21,624 nucleotides of DNA from an uncultured Mycoplasmatota bacterium. Lineage in GTDB: Bacteria > Bacillota_I > Bacilli_A > RF39 > UBA660. The first letter of the stretch is position 1. Every line of letters begins with the position of its first letter. Where the stretch lies: contig URUT01000019.1 in NCBI GenBank assembly GCA_900551105.1, positions 1 through 21,624 on the forward strand, read 5' to 3'. The notes under the pieces were generated by a model. The model ran no database searches and was not told where the DNA came from. It saw nothing but the letters and a program-made list of their open reading frames with translations. The position numbers were made by a program, and so were the translations under genes. Shown piece by piece: positions 1 to 7,952 of the stretch.

Positions 1-12
1 CATAAATACCAC

Positions 13-46
13 GATATAATTATAACGTATTTCTAAATATTTACAA
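13..46 (-). promoter_or_regulatory. Promoter reading out of the left edge
   Basis: On the minus strand, TTGTAA (41-46) and TATAAT (19-24) are separated by 16 nt, a good sigma-A promoter pair. Transcription would begin near position 12 and leave the window. A CAT at 1-3 would be an ATG on this strand, giving a leader of only about 10 nt without a ribosome binding site, so the downstream gene may equally be an RNA or start further left. The rest of 47-135 shows only A/T-rich sequence and weak hairpins. Confidence 0.5.
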
Positions 47-135
47 GTATTAATAAATTAATATTTAGGAATGCTTAGGTAAAGCAACTATCACTCGATA
101 TGCTAATCTTGGAAAATTTTATTTTTCCACTTTTT

Positions 136-1155
136 CTATTTTATTTTCATAATCGTATAGATAACGTTTGATAAAAATTTGTATACTTCAGGGTCAATAT
201 CTTGCATGTTTTTGATAATTTCCCAAATTTCAGTTACATTTAAGTGAAGCTCGGAATTATAGTCTTTACCAAGTCCTTCACAAAAGTTTTCAATAGCTTT
301 TTCTAATTCTTTTTTATTTATGCTTTCCATGTTTACAGTAGTCATTTCATGAATTTGCGAACTTACTTTAGATAGTTTACCATTAATAAAGAATTCTCCG
401 TAAGTAGTCCAGCTTGTTGGATAATGCTCATTGATGGCAAGATTTTTACTTTTAACAACTTCATAATTATCATTGTATAAACACATACCTACTACTGAGC
501 CAGTTGGAACAATATTAACTACTTTGTTTTTGATTTTGGTAAATCTATTTTCATATTCATTTTTTAAGAAACCTGGTCCATCAAAATTGTAGATTTTTTC
601 GACTTTTTTTAGTTTATTTTCAGGAAGTTCCATGGCTGCGCACATTGCAAGGTTTCCACCTTTACTGTGTCCTGCTATGTATATTCTATTTGTTTTATCA
701 GTTATATTTTTATTAACATAGTCAATTGCTTTACTTTGGGTGTATGTTGGATATTTATAATTTAGTCTTAGGTTTTCTATCCAACCAATTAGTGAACCAT
801 CTGTACCATTAAAAACAATTAATATATCATCATTTATGTGAATGCACATTGCACCGAACTGCGTATTTTCATTTCTTGTATTTTCAAAATTAGTAATAAT
901 AATATTTTGATAACGCTTACTATTTTTAATTTTATCAAGAAATAGATAAGCACTTGGTTTCATAGTTCCACTTAAATCATCTCTTTTAAATGTATTTGCA
1001 TACGAAATAAACTCTTTTATGTTTTTGGGTTTATCAAAAGATGCTAAAGGCAAGTATGCAAGGCAGGAAAATAAAAGAGCATCCATTTGATTAAATTTTG
1101 TATCATTAAATGATTGATTTTTGTAATATTCTAAATAATTAATTAAAGTAAACAT
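136..1155 (-). CDS. DUF2974 (Mbeg1-like) alpha/beta-hydrolase family protein
   Basis: A 339-aa cytosolic protein with the features of a lipase-like serine hydrolase. The nucleophile elbow GHSKGG places the likely catalytic serine at residue 164, after a predicted beta strand (RIYIAGHS). FDGPG near residue 191 fits the acid-bearing turn, and a late His in NEHYPTSW could complete the triad. The overall pattern (an N-terminal YLPLASF segment, then VFNGTDGSLIGWIENL near residue 115) matches DUF2974 proteins of Firmicutes. There is no signal peptide. The start has a strong GAGGTG site 4 nt upstream of the ATG. The gene stands alone, divergent from the next gene over a 74-nt gap that contains both starts' control signals. 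No convincing terminator follows it. Substrate unknown; family call is good, activity is inferred. Confidence 0.8.
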   Translation of the reverse strand: MFTLINYLEYYKNQSFNDTKFNQMDALLFSCLAYLPLASFDKPKNIKEFISYANTFKRDDLSGTMKPSAYLFLDKIKNSKRYQNIIITNFENTRNENTQFGAMCIHINDDILIVFNGTDGSLIGWIENLRLNYKYPTYTQSKAIDYVNKNITDKTNRIYIAGHSKGGNLAMCAAMELPENKLKKVEKIYNFDGPGFLKNEYENRFTKIKNKVVNIVPTGSVVGMCLYNDNYEVVKSKNLAINEHYPTSWTTYGEFFINGKLSKVSSQIHEMTTVNMESINKKELEKAIENFCEGLGKDYNSELHLNVTEIWEIIKNMQDIDPEVYKFLSNVIYTIMKIK

Positions 1156-1206
1156 GTAACACCTCTACTTTATTTTAGCATATTTTTATAGCAAAGATAA
1201 ATATGT

Positions 1207-1212
1207 TATAAT
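1207..1212 (+). promoter_or_regulatory. -10 box of the 361-aa gene
   Basis: TATAAT lies 18 nt before the ATG at 1230. The -35 is poor (TTTATA around 1185-1190, 16-nt spacer). This places the transcript start only about 10 nt before the GGTGA ribosome binding site region. Confidence 0.45.
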
Positions 1213-1229
1213 CTAATTGGTGATTATAA

Positions 1230-2315
1230 ATGGAAGTAATTGATACTAATATTAGTAAAAAAAGGCATGCTGAAAGATTAGATAATAGTAGATATTTAAA
1301 AGGCAAAGCCAAGAAGTATGATTTAAGTGATTTTGCATTAGTTAGAGCTACTGATTTTTTGCCGCAAGATGGGATTCTCATGCCTCTTTGCAGTGTGCCT
1401 TTTGTAACGCATACTAATAATGTAGCAAGCAGTGTTATTTTTAAATTATTACAAGAAAACTATAACTTAGATCCTTTTAATGAAGAAGATTATAAAAAGT
1501 TAAAAGAGATGGCTAATAAGTATTCTCCACTATCTTCACAGTATAGATCTACTATTCATTTTACTTTAAATGGATTAGTATCTAATCATAGTAAGGGAGA
1601 GTTTGATAATAGAAATTTCATTATAATAGATAAACTTACTAATCATTTAGGTAAAGAAGATTTTCGATCACTTAGAATGGAAGATACGTTTGTAAAAGGA
1701 CCATTTAAGTTATCTAGTGATGCAGTGATTTTAATAAATAAAGATAAGTACGGGGAGCTATTAAAAGATAATCCATGGCTAAATGATTATCATGTTACAC
1801 TTTTTACTGGAGATGAAAAAGCTGCTACTGAAGAGGTTTTATTAGATTTAGGAATTACGCCAGAAGATATTAAAGAACACGGGGCTGAGTATTCAAATAG
1901 AACGCCACTTCATAAAGAGGCTTTAGCTAGATTAGCTAAGACTTATAACTGTGAATTAGAGAAACATGTTTATTCTAAAGAGTATAGAGATGACGATGAG
2001 AAAAATCTTAGAGTTTGGGAGATATTTAATAGAGCTTTTTATGATGAATTATGTTCTACTTTTAAGTTAGAACCAAGAGATGAAATTGTTAGTTATTTGT
2101 CTTCGTATAGTGTCAATCGTCAAAAGCAAGAAGAAAAACTTAAGGAATTAATAATGCAAATTGGGCTTGTAGAATATTCTGAGTTTGTATTAAGTTATAA
2201 TAAAAAAATTACTGATAGGATAGCTGCTAGGAGTTTTCCTACTAATGAGCAATTACTTTTGGGAGGCGTACTTAATATTAGTGGTAATTTAAGTGAAGAA
2301 AAAACATACCAATAA
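1230..2315 (+). CDS. Unrecognised 361-aa protein
   Basis: I do not recognise this family with certainty. The 361-aa product is soluble, without signal peptide or membrane segments. The middle holds a conserved-looking stretch, STIHFTLNGLVSNH at about residues 109-122, followed by an FIIIDKL strand, then an alternating alpha/beta region with an FTGDE segment (about residues 193-197), and a charged, mostly helical C-terminal third. The start is supported by GGTGA 6 nt before the ATG and by TATAAT at 1207-1212. It is transcribed alone and ends inside a bidirectional terminator shared with the convergent serS gene. His, Asn and Asp in the central block could form an active site, but no named motif is present. 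Confidence 0.75.
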   Translation: MEVIDTNISKKRHAERLDNSRYLKGKAKKYDLSDFALVRATDFLPQDGILMPLCSVPFVTHTNNVASSVIFKLLQENYNLDPFNEEDYKKLKEMANKYSPLSSQYRSTIHFTLNGLVSNHSKGEFDNRNFIIIDKLTNHLGKEDFRSLRMEDTFVKGPFKLSSDAVILINKDKYGELLKDNPWLNDYHVTLFTGDEKAATEEVLLDLGITPEDIKEHGAEYSNRTPLHKEALARLAKTYNCELEKHVYSKEYRDDDEKNLRVWEIFNRAFYDELCSTFKLEPRDEIVSYLSSYSVNRQKQEEKLKELIMQIGLVEYSEFVLSYNKKITDRIAARSFPTNEQLLLGGVLNISGNLSEEKTYQ

Positions 2316-2334
2316 ACCGGTATGTTATTTTTTT
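2303..2334. terminator. Bidirectional terminator between convergent genes
   Basis: An 8-bp stem AACATACC (2303-2310) and GGTATGTT (2319-2326) with an 8-nt loop is followed by seven T (2328-2334) on the plus strand. On the minus strand it is followed by a T-rich run from the A tract at 2299-2304. The plus-strand gene's stop and the serS stop both lie inside it, so one hairpin serves both. Confidence 0.85.
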
Positions 2335-3611
2335 GGTACTAGTTTTTCAGTGCCACCCATATATGGTCTTAAAACTTCGGGAACGTTTACTAAGCCATCT
2401 TCATTATAATTGTTTTCTAAAACAGCAATTAAACCTCTTGGAGTAGCAACTACGGTGTTATTTAAAGTGCATGGATATTTAGTGCCTTCACTAGATTTAT
2501 AGCGAATTCCTAGTCTTCTTGCTTGAGCATCACCCATTATTGAGCATGAACCAACTTCGTAATAGGCTTTTTGTCTTGGACTCCAGGCTTCAATGTCTAC
2601 TGATTTTTCTTTTAGGTCAGCTAGGTCTCCTGAGCAGCATTCAAGGGTTCTTACTGGCACATTTAGGCTTCTAAAGAATTCTACGGTGTAACTCCACATC
2701 TTGTTGTACCAGTCCATGCCATCTTCTTTTTTACAAACGACAATCATTTCTTCTTTTTCAAATTGATGAACACGATATAAACCTCTTTCTTCTAAACCAT
2801 GAGCTCCCCCTTCTTTTCTAAAGCATGGAGAGTAGCTTGTTAGGGTTATTGGAAACTCTTCTTCTTTAATAATTTGATTCATGAATCTACCTACCATAGA
2901 GTGTTCTGATGTACCAATTAAATATAAATCTTCACCCTCAATTTTATACATCATTGCTTCTTTTTCAGTAAAACTCATAACCCCATTTACTACATTACTA
3001 CGAATCATAAATGGTGGTAAAACGTAAGTAAAGCCTTTATCTATCATAAAGTCACGAGCATAAGTTAAAAGTGCTGAATGAAGCCTAGCGATGTTTCCTT
3101 TAAGAAAGTAAAAGCCTTCGCCAGTTGTGCGTCCTGCGCCTTCTTTATCTAGTCCATCTAAACTGATAGCTATGTCTGCATGATAAGGTATTTCATAATT
3201 AGGTACTACTGGGTCACCAAATTTTTCTAATTCTACATTTTCACTATCGTCTTTACCAATAGGAACACTGTCCGCTATAATGTTAGGTATTAGAAGCATT
3301 TTTTCTTTAATTAGTTCATTTTTTTTGCTTTCTGAGATTTCTAGAATTTTGATTTGAGCATCCATTTCGCCGATTTTCTTTTTAATTTCTTCGGCTTTTG
3401 CTTTTTCGCCATTTTTCATTAGATTGCCAATTTCACTTGATAGTTTGTTTTTCTCAGAACGTAAGTTATCTCCTTTTAGTTTAGCATCTCTAACTTCAAT
3501 ATCTAAGTCAAATATTTCATCAACTAGAGGTAGTTTTTCATCTTGAAATTTCTTTTTAATATTTTCTTTTACTAGTTTTTTATTTTCTCTTATTAATTTT
3601 ATGTCTATCAT
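2325..3611 (-). CDS. serS: Serine--tRNA ligase
   Basis: Seryl-tRNA synthetase, 428 aa, the usual length. It charges tRNA-Ser with serine (and tRNA-Sec where present) in the cytosol. The first ~110 residues form the long antiparallel coiled-coil arm that binds the tRNA variable loop, rich in Lys/Glu heptads. The class II core follows: TSEHSM substrate-binding segment, motif 2 with FRKEGGAHG, and motif 3 ending PRGLIAVLENN. The start follows AAGGA with 5-nt spacing. A T-box leader with its own promoter directly precedes it, so expression rises when uncharged tRNA-Ser accumulates. It ends in the bidirectional terminator shared with the convergent gene. Identity is very secure. Confidence 0.97.
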   Translation of the reverse strand: MIDIKLIRENKKLVKENIKKKFQDEKLPLVDEIFDLDIEVRDAKLKGDNLRSEKNKLSSEIGNLMKNGEKAKAEEIKKKIGEMDAQIKILEISESKKNELIKEKMLLIPNIIADSVPIGKDDSENVELEKFGDPVVPNYEIPYHADIAISLDGLDKEGAGRTTGEGFYFLKGNIARLHSALLTYARDFMIDKGFTYVLPPFMIRSNVVNGVMSFTEKEAMMYKIEGEDLYLIGTSEHSMVGRFMNQIIKEEEFPITLTSYSPCFRKEGGAHGLEERGLYRVHQFEKEEMIVVCKKEDGMDWYNKMWSYTVEFFRSLNVPVRTLECCSGDLADLKEKSVDIEAWSPRQKAYYEVGSCSIMGDAQARRLGIRYKSSEGTKYPCTLNNTVVATPRGLIAVLENNYNEDGLVNVPEVLRPYMGGTEKLVPKK

Positions 3612-3832
3612 TTTAATCCTTCTTTCTAATAAATAAAAAAGAATGGTACGTAAAGGAGCAATGATGCGGTACCATCCTTATTTTAACTTAATTATAATAA
3701 CGGCTTGTTAGCCGGGTGCGATTAACACCACTAATAGGTAGATACTAAAGGTTTCTTGTTAACTTACACCAACCGTTAACTCTCTAGAAAGAAATTACTT
3801 TAGATTGTCCTATATCTTCGTTTTCTTTTAAT
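3612..3832 (-). promoter_or_regulatory. T-box riboswitch leader of serS (Ser, UCU specifier)
   Basis: The leader RNA has the classical order. A Stem I region carries the AGAGAG and GGTTGGTG elements (about 3761-3783). A specifier UCU followed by A lies at 3740-3742 (minus strand), which reads a Ser codon and agrees with the gene. The T-box sequence AAGGATGGTACCGCA (3665-3679) would bind the uncharged tRNA 3' end. A competing terminator follows, pairing AAGGATGGTAC (3669-3679) with GTACCATTCTT (3639-3649), then a T run. Low charged tRNA-Ser should favour read-through into serS. Confidence 0.93.
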
Positions 3833-3860
3833 ATTTTAACATAATTTTTTATTTTTGCAA
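3833..3860 (-). promoter_or_regulatory. serS promoter
   Basis: TTGCAA (3855-3860) and TAAAAT (3833-3838) with a 16-nt spacer. The -35 box begins 1 nt after the divIVA stop codon, so the whole gap between the two genes is promoter plus T-box leader. Confidence 0.75.
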
Positions 3861-3861
3861 G

Positions 3862-4290
3862 TTATAAATTGATGTGGTCAATATCATCAACCATATCTAA
3901 TTGATTTTCTAAAATGGATTTAAGTCTTCTTTTAAATGTTATGATATTACGGCGAAGGGTTTCAGTTTCACGCTGAGTTTTTTCTGCTTCTATTAGAGCA
4001 TTATTAACAATTCTTGAAGCATTCTTCTTAGCATCTTCAATAAGTCTATCAGATTCATCTCTAGCAATTCTTTTAATTTGATTTGATGCATCTTCGGCGA
4101 CTAAGATTGCTTTGTTAAATGTTGCTTCCATGTTTTTGTACTGCACTAAGTCATGTTTTAGATTTTCTATCTCTAGGTCTTTTTGTTTTAGTTCGTTTAG
4201 CATGTTTTCAACTTTATTAATGCAGTCATCAACAAATTTATTAACTTCTTCCTTTTTATAGCCACGAATGCTCGTGCTAAATTTTTCCAT
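3862..4290 (-). CDS. divIVA: DivIVA-domain cell-division/polarity protein
   Basis: A 142-aa DivIVA-family protein. The N-terminal lipid-binding head is present (FSTSIRGYKKEEVNKFVDD, residues 4-22, with the typical GYxxxEV pattern), followed by a long charged coiled coil to about residue 130. It is shorter than typical DivIVA proteins (about 160-230 aa). In Firmicutes such proteins sense negative membrane curvature at septum and poles and recruit partners. It follows sepF by 22 nt with an AAGGTGA site, so the two are co-transcribed, as in many Bacilli division clusters. Transcription from this pair would run into the serS T-box terminator, since no other terminator is seen. A GpsB-like role cannot be excluded given the size. 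Confidence 0.85.
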   Translation of the reverse strand: MEKFSTSIRGYKKEEVNKFVDDCINKVENMLNELKQKDLEIENLKHDLVQYKNMEATFNKAILVAEDASNQIKRIARDESDRLIEDAKKNASRIVNNALIEAEKTQRETETLRRNIITFKRRLKSILENQLDMVDDIDHINL

Positions 4291-4312
4291 AATATCACCT
4301 TCTATGGTTTAA

Positions 4313-4720
4313 TTAAAACTCTATTTCATCCATTTTTTTATCTTGTTTTTCAGTTCCGTCAGTCATTTTTCCTTGAACGGTAACGTTTTTAGGTGTGCAT
4401 AGGTAAATTCCATTACCTAGTTTTTGTAAATCGCCACCTATAGCATATATGCAACCAGTTAAAAAGTCAATAATTCTTTTTGCTTGGTCTGATGTAACTC
4501 TTTTTAAATTTACTACTACACTATTTCTTTTTTTCAAATGGTCAGCAATAGTTTGACTTTCTGAATAAGCGCGAGGTTCTACTAAAATCATTTTGTTGCC
4601 TGAGCCATCATCTTCATCTTTGATGTCTTTGCCACTAACCATATAGAATTCTTCTTCAATACTATCATTAGTGTTAACTTCATCATCTCCAAAAATTGCT
4701 TTTTTGAAATTAAACGCCAT
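4313..4720 (-). CDS. sepF: Cell division protein SepF
   Basis: SepF, 135 aa. The product bundles FtsZ filaments and tethers them to the membrane at the division site. A short N-terminal membrane-anchoring helix (MAFNFKKAIFG) is followed by an acidic linker. The SepF core runs from about residue 44 to 117, with the hallmark order EPRAYSESQTIADHLKK, VVVNLKR, AKRIIDFLTGCIYAIGGDLQKLG. The start has a strong AAGGAGG site. It is first in a two-gene unit with the DivIVA gene. No confident promoter was picked out in the 60 nt upstream, although TATGAT and TAGAAT-like boxes are present. Confidence 0.95.
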   Translation of the reverse strand: MAFNFKKAIFGDDEVNTNDSIEEEFYMVSGKDIKDEDDGSGNKMILVEPRAYSESQTIADHLKKRNSVVVNLKRVTSDQAKRIIDFLTGCIYAIGGDLQKLGNGIYLCTPKNVTVQGKMTDGTEKQDKKMDEIEF

Positions 4721-4782
4721 AAATATTCCTCCTTATGTTATTCTATAATCTATTCTATCATACTTTTTTTAGTTTTTAAAGA

Positions 4783-4806
4783 AGAAAAAAGCACGAATTT
4801 GTGCTT
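4783..4806 (-). terminator. Terminator of glyS
   Basis: On the minus strand AAGCAC (from 4806-4801) pairs with GTGCTT (4794-4789) around a 6-nt loop and is followed by a T run (A tract at 4785-4790). It lies 26 nt downstream of the glyS stop and separates glyS from sepF. Confidence 0.85.
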
Positions 4807-4831
4807 AAGATATTTTTAGAGATTATTAAAC

Positions 4832-6199
4832 TTAAAATTTAATTCTATCACTGATATAGTCTTTTACTTCATCAAGTTTTAAAGTAATTTGCTCCATTGT
4901 ATCTCTATCTCTTAGAGTAACTGTTCCATTGTTGATAGTTTCATCATCTACTGTTAGACAATATGGAGTACCAACGGCATCGCTTCTACGATATCTTTTA
5001 CCAATAGAACCTGATTCATCGTAACTACACATAAATTCCTTAGATAAATTATTATAGATTTCTGTTGCTTTTTCACTGTGTAGTTTTTTAATTAGTGGTA
5101 AAACACAAACTTTGTATGGAGCTAAGAAGTTTGGTAATTTTAGAACTTCTCTTTCATCAGTATCACTGATTTTTTCTTTATGATAGTGTTCAAATAAAAG
5201 TGCTAAAACAGTTCTATCTAAGCCATAAGTTGATTCAATGATGAATGGAATAAATTTTTCATTAGTTTCAGGGTCTAAATAATGCTGTGATACACCACTA
5301 TATTCTTCATGTTTTGATAAGTCATAGTTTGTACGGTTATGGGTTCCGTTAATTTCTCCCCAACCAAATGGGAATAAGTATTCTATGTCACAAGCTGCTT
5401 TAGCGTAGAATGCTAGTTTTTCATGGTCGTGAAATCTTAATTTTTCGCTTGGTAAGCCTAAATATTCAAAGAATTTTTTTCCGTAGTCTTTAAAGTATTC
5501 GTATAAATCTTGGTCACTACCCTCTTTGCAGAATGTTTGATATTCCATTTGTTCAAATTCTATGGTTCTAAATGTAAAGTTTCCTGGAGTTATTTCGTTA
5601 CGGAATGCTTTACCTATTTGACCAATACTAAATGGGAGTTTTGCACGCATACTTCTTTGAACGTTTAGGAAGTTTACATATTCTCCTTGAGCATTTTCTG
5701 GTCTTAAGTATACAACTGATTTATTGTCTTTAACTACACCACGGTATGTTTCAAACATTAATTTAAATTGTCTAATTTCAGTAAAGTCACATTTACCACA
5801 TTTTGGACATGGGATATGATGCTCGTTAATATAGTTAAGTAGTTCTTCGTTTGTCATAGCATCACCAATGCTTGAGTTAGTAAAGTCGTTAACTAGGTTA
5901 TCGGCACGGTGTCTTGCTTTACAGTGACGACAGTCAGTTAGAGGGTCAGCGAATGAAGCTACATGACCACTTGCTTCCCATACTCTAGGGTGCATTAAGA
6001 TGTCAGCATCTAGTTCATAAGAGTTTGGTCTTTCTTGAATAAATTTTTTACGCCAAGCGTCTTTAACATTGTTTTTTAGTCTGCTTCCTAAAGGTCCGTA
6101 GTCCCAAGTGTTTGCTAGACCACCATATATTTCACTTCCTTGGTAGATAAATCCATAATTTTTAGCAAAATTTACTAAATTTTCCATTTCGTTTTTCAT
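4832..6199 (-). CDS. glyS: Glycine--tRNA ligase (dimeric class II type)
   Basis: Glycyl-tRNA synthetase of the alpha-2, single-chain type (also called GlyQS or GRS1), 455 aa, normal length. It attaches glycine to tRNA-Gly in the cytosol. The N-terminus has the family signature YGGLANTWDYGPLGSRLK. Two Cys pairs (CRHC near residue 88 and CPKCGKC near residue 135) form a probable zinc site. Class II motif 2 is visible as GKAFRNEITPGNFTFR with EFEQME, and motif 3 as YGLDRTVLALL near residue 325. The anticodon-binding domain occupies the last ~100 residues. Expression is controlled by an upstream T-box leader with its own promoter. This differs from the two-subunit GlyQ/GlyS enzyme found in many other bacteria. 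Confidence 0.96.
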   Translation of the reverse strand: MKNEMENLVNFAKNYGFIYQGSEIYGGLANTWDYGPLGSRLKNNVKDAWRKKFIQERPNSYELDADILMHPRVWEASGHVASFADPLTDCRHCKARHRADNLVNDFTNSSIGDAMTNEELLNYINEHHIPCPKCGKCDFTEIRQFKLMFETYRGVVKDNKSVVYLRPENAQGEYVNFLNVQRSMRAKLPFSIGQIGKAFRNEITPGNFTFRTIEFEQMEYQTFCKEGSDQDLYEYFKDYGKKFFEYLGLPSEKLRFHDHEKLAFYAKAACDIEYLFPFGWGEINGTHNRTNYDLSKHEEYSGVSQHYLDPETNEKFIPFIIESTYGLDRTVLALLFEHYHKEKISDTDEREVLKLPNFLAPYKVCVLPLIKKLHSEKATEIYNNLSKEFMCSYDESGSIGKRYRRSDAVGTPYCLTVDDETINNGTVTLRDRDTMEQITLKLDEVKDYISDRIKF

Positions 6200-6341
6200 A
6201 TTTCATTTCCTTTCTTACTGCACGCTTCCTTTAACAAAAAAAGACCTAATTCATAGGGGCACAGTTATGTGCGGTTCCACCCTACGATAGGTCTTCATTA
6301 AGATATAGCTCGTTCTTTTCCAAGGAAGTCATCGCTTTAAT
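6200..6341 (-). promoter_or_regulatory. Short T-box leader of glyS
   Basis: The T-box core AGGGTGGAACCGC (6271-6283, minus strand) is a perfect match to the family. It lies within a terminator: AAGACCTA (6288-6295) pairs with TAGGTCTT (6241-6248), with an inner TAGGG/CCCTA helix and a GCACA/TGTGC hairpin, then a T run. Only about 58 nt lie between the predicted transcript start and the T-box core, too few for a classical Stem I with its distal loop-bulge module. A small stem is possible, with a GGA (Gly codon, 6319-6321) followed by A in an 8-nt loop. That specifier assignment is tentative. Confidence 0.85.
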
Positions 6342-6347
6342 ACACGT

Positions 6348-6376
6348 ATTATACAACTTTTTATTTTGTTATGCAA
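6348..6376 (-). promoter_or_regulatory. glyS promoter
   Basis: TTGCAT (6371-6376), 17-nt spacer, TATAAT (6348-6353): a near-consensus sigma-A promoter. It starts 4 nt beyond the stop codon of the upstream LCP gene (stop at 6380), so the leader RNA cannot extend further upstream unless it overlaps that gene. Confidence 0.85.
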
Positions 6377-6379
6377 GTG

Positions 6380-7870
6380 CTATTTTACTGCTAAGTATTC
6401 TTTAATTTTAGCCTTGGTTTGTGTTAGTGATTCTTCATTGGGAATCATGACATAAGCTTTTAATCCACCGGTTGAATATGTTTTATCATAGCCATTACTT
6501 CCCGTTAAGGCAGTGGTTTCTATCTGCCATTTAATGTTTTTATCTAACTGCATATTAATTAGTTTAGTTATTGAGTCTTGATCAATGTTGGTTAGAACGC
6601 CACTTTTTAGAGATGATAAAATTTTGTTGTACTTAGTTAGAGTGCTTGGGTTACTTAATTTGTTAATCATTGCTTCAATAATTTGGGCTTGGTGTCTTCC
6701 TCTTGCGTTATCTTCTCCGGCGTATTGGTGACGATTTCTAGCATAAGCTAGGGCTTCTTCGCCGTTTAAAGTGTTTTGGCCAGGCTTAATATAAATCATT
6801 TTGTTTGCAAATTCTCTTTTAGAGTTTTGTTCACACACACGGTTTGCACCGCAGTCTATATCACCATTATATCTATATGTTGGTTTTTCTACGTTTACAT
6901 TAATGCCATCAATGGTATTTATTATTTTGATAAATGATGTGAAGTTTACTCTTGCGTAATAGTTTACTTCGGTATCTAAAAGGTTACCTACGGTTTTAGC
7001 ACTTTCTAAAACGCCATAAATACCAGCATGTGTTAGTTTATCTTTAGCATTCTTACTATCTAAAGTTACATAATAGTCTCTTGGGATACTGATTATTAAA
7101 ATTTTACCACTTTTTGGATTTACAACAGCTGCTAGGTTAACATCACTTCTTGCTGATTTATTTACTTTACCACTTGTATCAATTCCGCTTAAGTAAACTA
7201 CGAAAGGCTTCTTTGTTACATTTACTTCTTTTAATTCACTTTCGGTCTTAATTTTTAAATCTATGCTTTCAATGCTTCTAATTTGATTTTCGATGTGATG
7301 GTCTTCTAGATAAATATCCATTAAACTAGAATTTAGAAAAAGTCCTTTTGTTTCTTCATTTATTAGAGAATTTACGGCATCATCTATATTAGAATATTTT
7401 TTTTCTTTAAAAGTTATTTTCTTTTCAAGTTCTTTAATAGAAGAAATAAACTCTTCTTCACCATTATCATATAGAGCTATTTTTTGATTTTTTAGTTCAC
7501 TGATTTTAGAGTAATTGCTTTTATTTAAAACATAAAGCTCGTAAGTTTCAGTTCTTTGGCCTTTATCAAAAATATTGTTAAAAAAGGAAATTGTCCCAAA
7601 GGCGTAGTTGATACCGATAATCATGATAATTATTAAAACTATACTAAAAAATGAACTAACTAACTTCGTAAATAAACAAGTTCTGCGGCATAATTTTTTT
7701 ACAAGAAAAAATATAATAACACTAAGTAATACGGTTCCTGGAATAAAATATTTAAGTGGTATAATATTAAAATAGATTAAGACAGATAGTGCTAAAACGG
7801 TTATGATTACTAAGATAAGCGCTAGTACATGATAAAATTTGTCTTTTTTCTTTTTATTTTTTTGTTTCAT
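6380..7870 (-). CDS. LytR-CpsA-Psr (LCP) family cell-wall glycopolymer transferase
   Basis: A 496-aa membrane protein of the LCP family. Such enzymes transfer undecaprenyl-linked polymers (teichoic acids, capsule) to peptidoglycan outside the cell. Three hydrophobic segments lie at about residues 13-33, 40-57 and 70-95. An extracytoplasmic region follows, then the LCP core from about residue 220. Core motifs: YLSGIDTSG, SARSDVNLAAVVNP, IISIPRDYYV (the Arg/Asp set that binds the lipid pyrophosphate), and late ALAYARNRHQYAGEDNARGRHQ. The ~125-residue linker before the core (residues 100-220) resembles the accessory domain seen in longer LCP proteins. It is a single gene with an extended -10 promoter and GAGG site. 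It is not in a polymer-synthesis cluster here, so the polymer is unknown. Confidence 0.92.
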   Translation of the reverse strand: MKQKNKKKKDKFYHVLALILVIITVLALSVLIYFNIIPLKYFIPGTVLLSVIIFFLVKKLCRRTCLFTKLVSSFFSIVLIIIMIIGINYAFGTISFFNNIFDKGQRTETYELYVLNKSNYSKISELKNQKIALYDNGEEEFISSIKELEKKITFKEKKYSNIDDAVNSLINEETKGLFLNSSLMDIYLEDHHIENQIRSIESIDLKIKTESELKEVNVTKKPFVVYLSGIDTSGKVNKSARSDVNLAAVVNPKSGKILIISIPRDYYVTLDSKNAKDKLTHAGIYGVLESAKTVGNLLDTEVNYYARVNFTSFIKIINTIDGINVNVEKPTYRYNGDIDCGANRVCEQNSKREFANKMIYIKPGQNTLNGEEALAYARNRHQYAGEDNARGRHQAQIIEAMINKLSNPSTLTKYNKILSSLKSGVLTNIDQDSITKLINMQLDKNIKWQIETTALTGSNGYDKTYSTGGLKAYVMIPNEESLTQTKAKIKEYLAVK

Positions 7871-7884
7871 ATAAACAACCTCAA

Positions 7885-7906
7885 TGAAATCATACCATAT
7901 TATAAA
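7885..7906 (-). promoter_or_regulatory. Extended -10 promoter of the LCP gene
   Basis: On the minus strand TGGTATGAT (7891-7899 region) forms an extended -10 just ahead of the GAGG ribosome binding site. A TATAAT-like box overlaps it upstream. No clear -35 is seen because the region is occupied by the preceding terminator. Confidence 0.4.
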
Positions 7907-7940
7907 AAAAATAGGTTATTTTTGTAAATAAAACCTATTT
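7904..7940. terminator. Terminator of the LysM-protein gene
   Basis: AAATAGGTT (7909-7917) pairs with AACCTATTT (7932-7940). On the minus strand the stem is followed by a T run (A tract 7904-7911). It lies 13 nt beyond the stop codon at 7953. Confidence 0.75.
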
Positions 7941-7952
7941 TATTTGACATAA

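Noticed and set aside
110..135. Hairpin TGGAAAA/TTTTCCA just beyond the DUF2974 gene
   Set aside because: On the minus strand it is not followed by a T run, and no plus-strand gene precedes it, so a terminator call is not supported.
1175..1381. A 68-codon minus-strand open frame over the start of the 361-aa gene
   Set aside because: It overlaps the promoter and the well-supported start of the 361-aa gene, has no ribosome binding site, and would read antisense through it.
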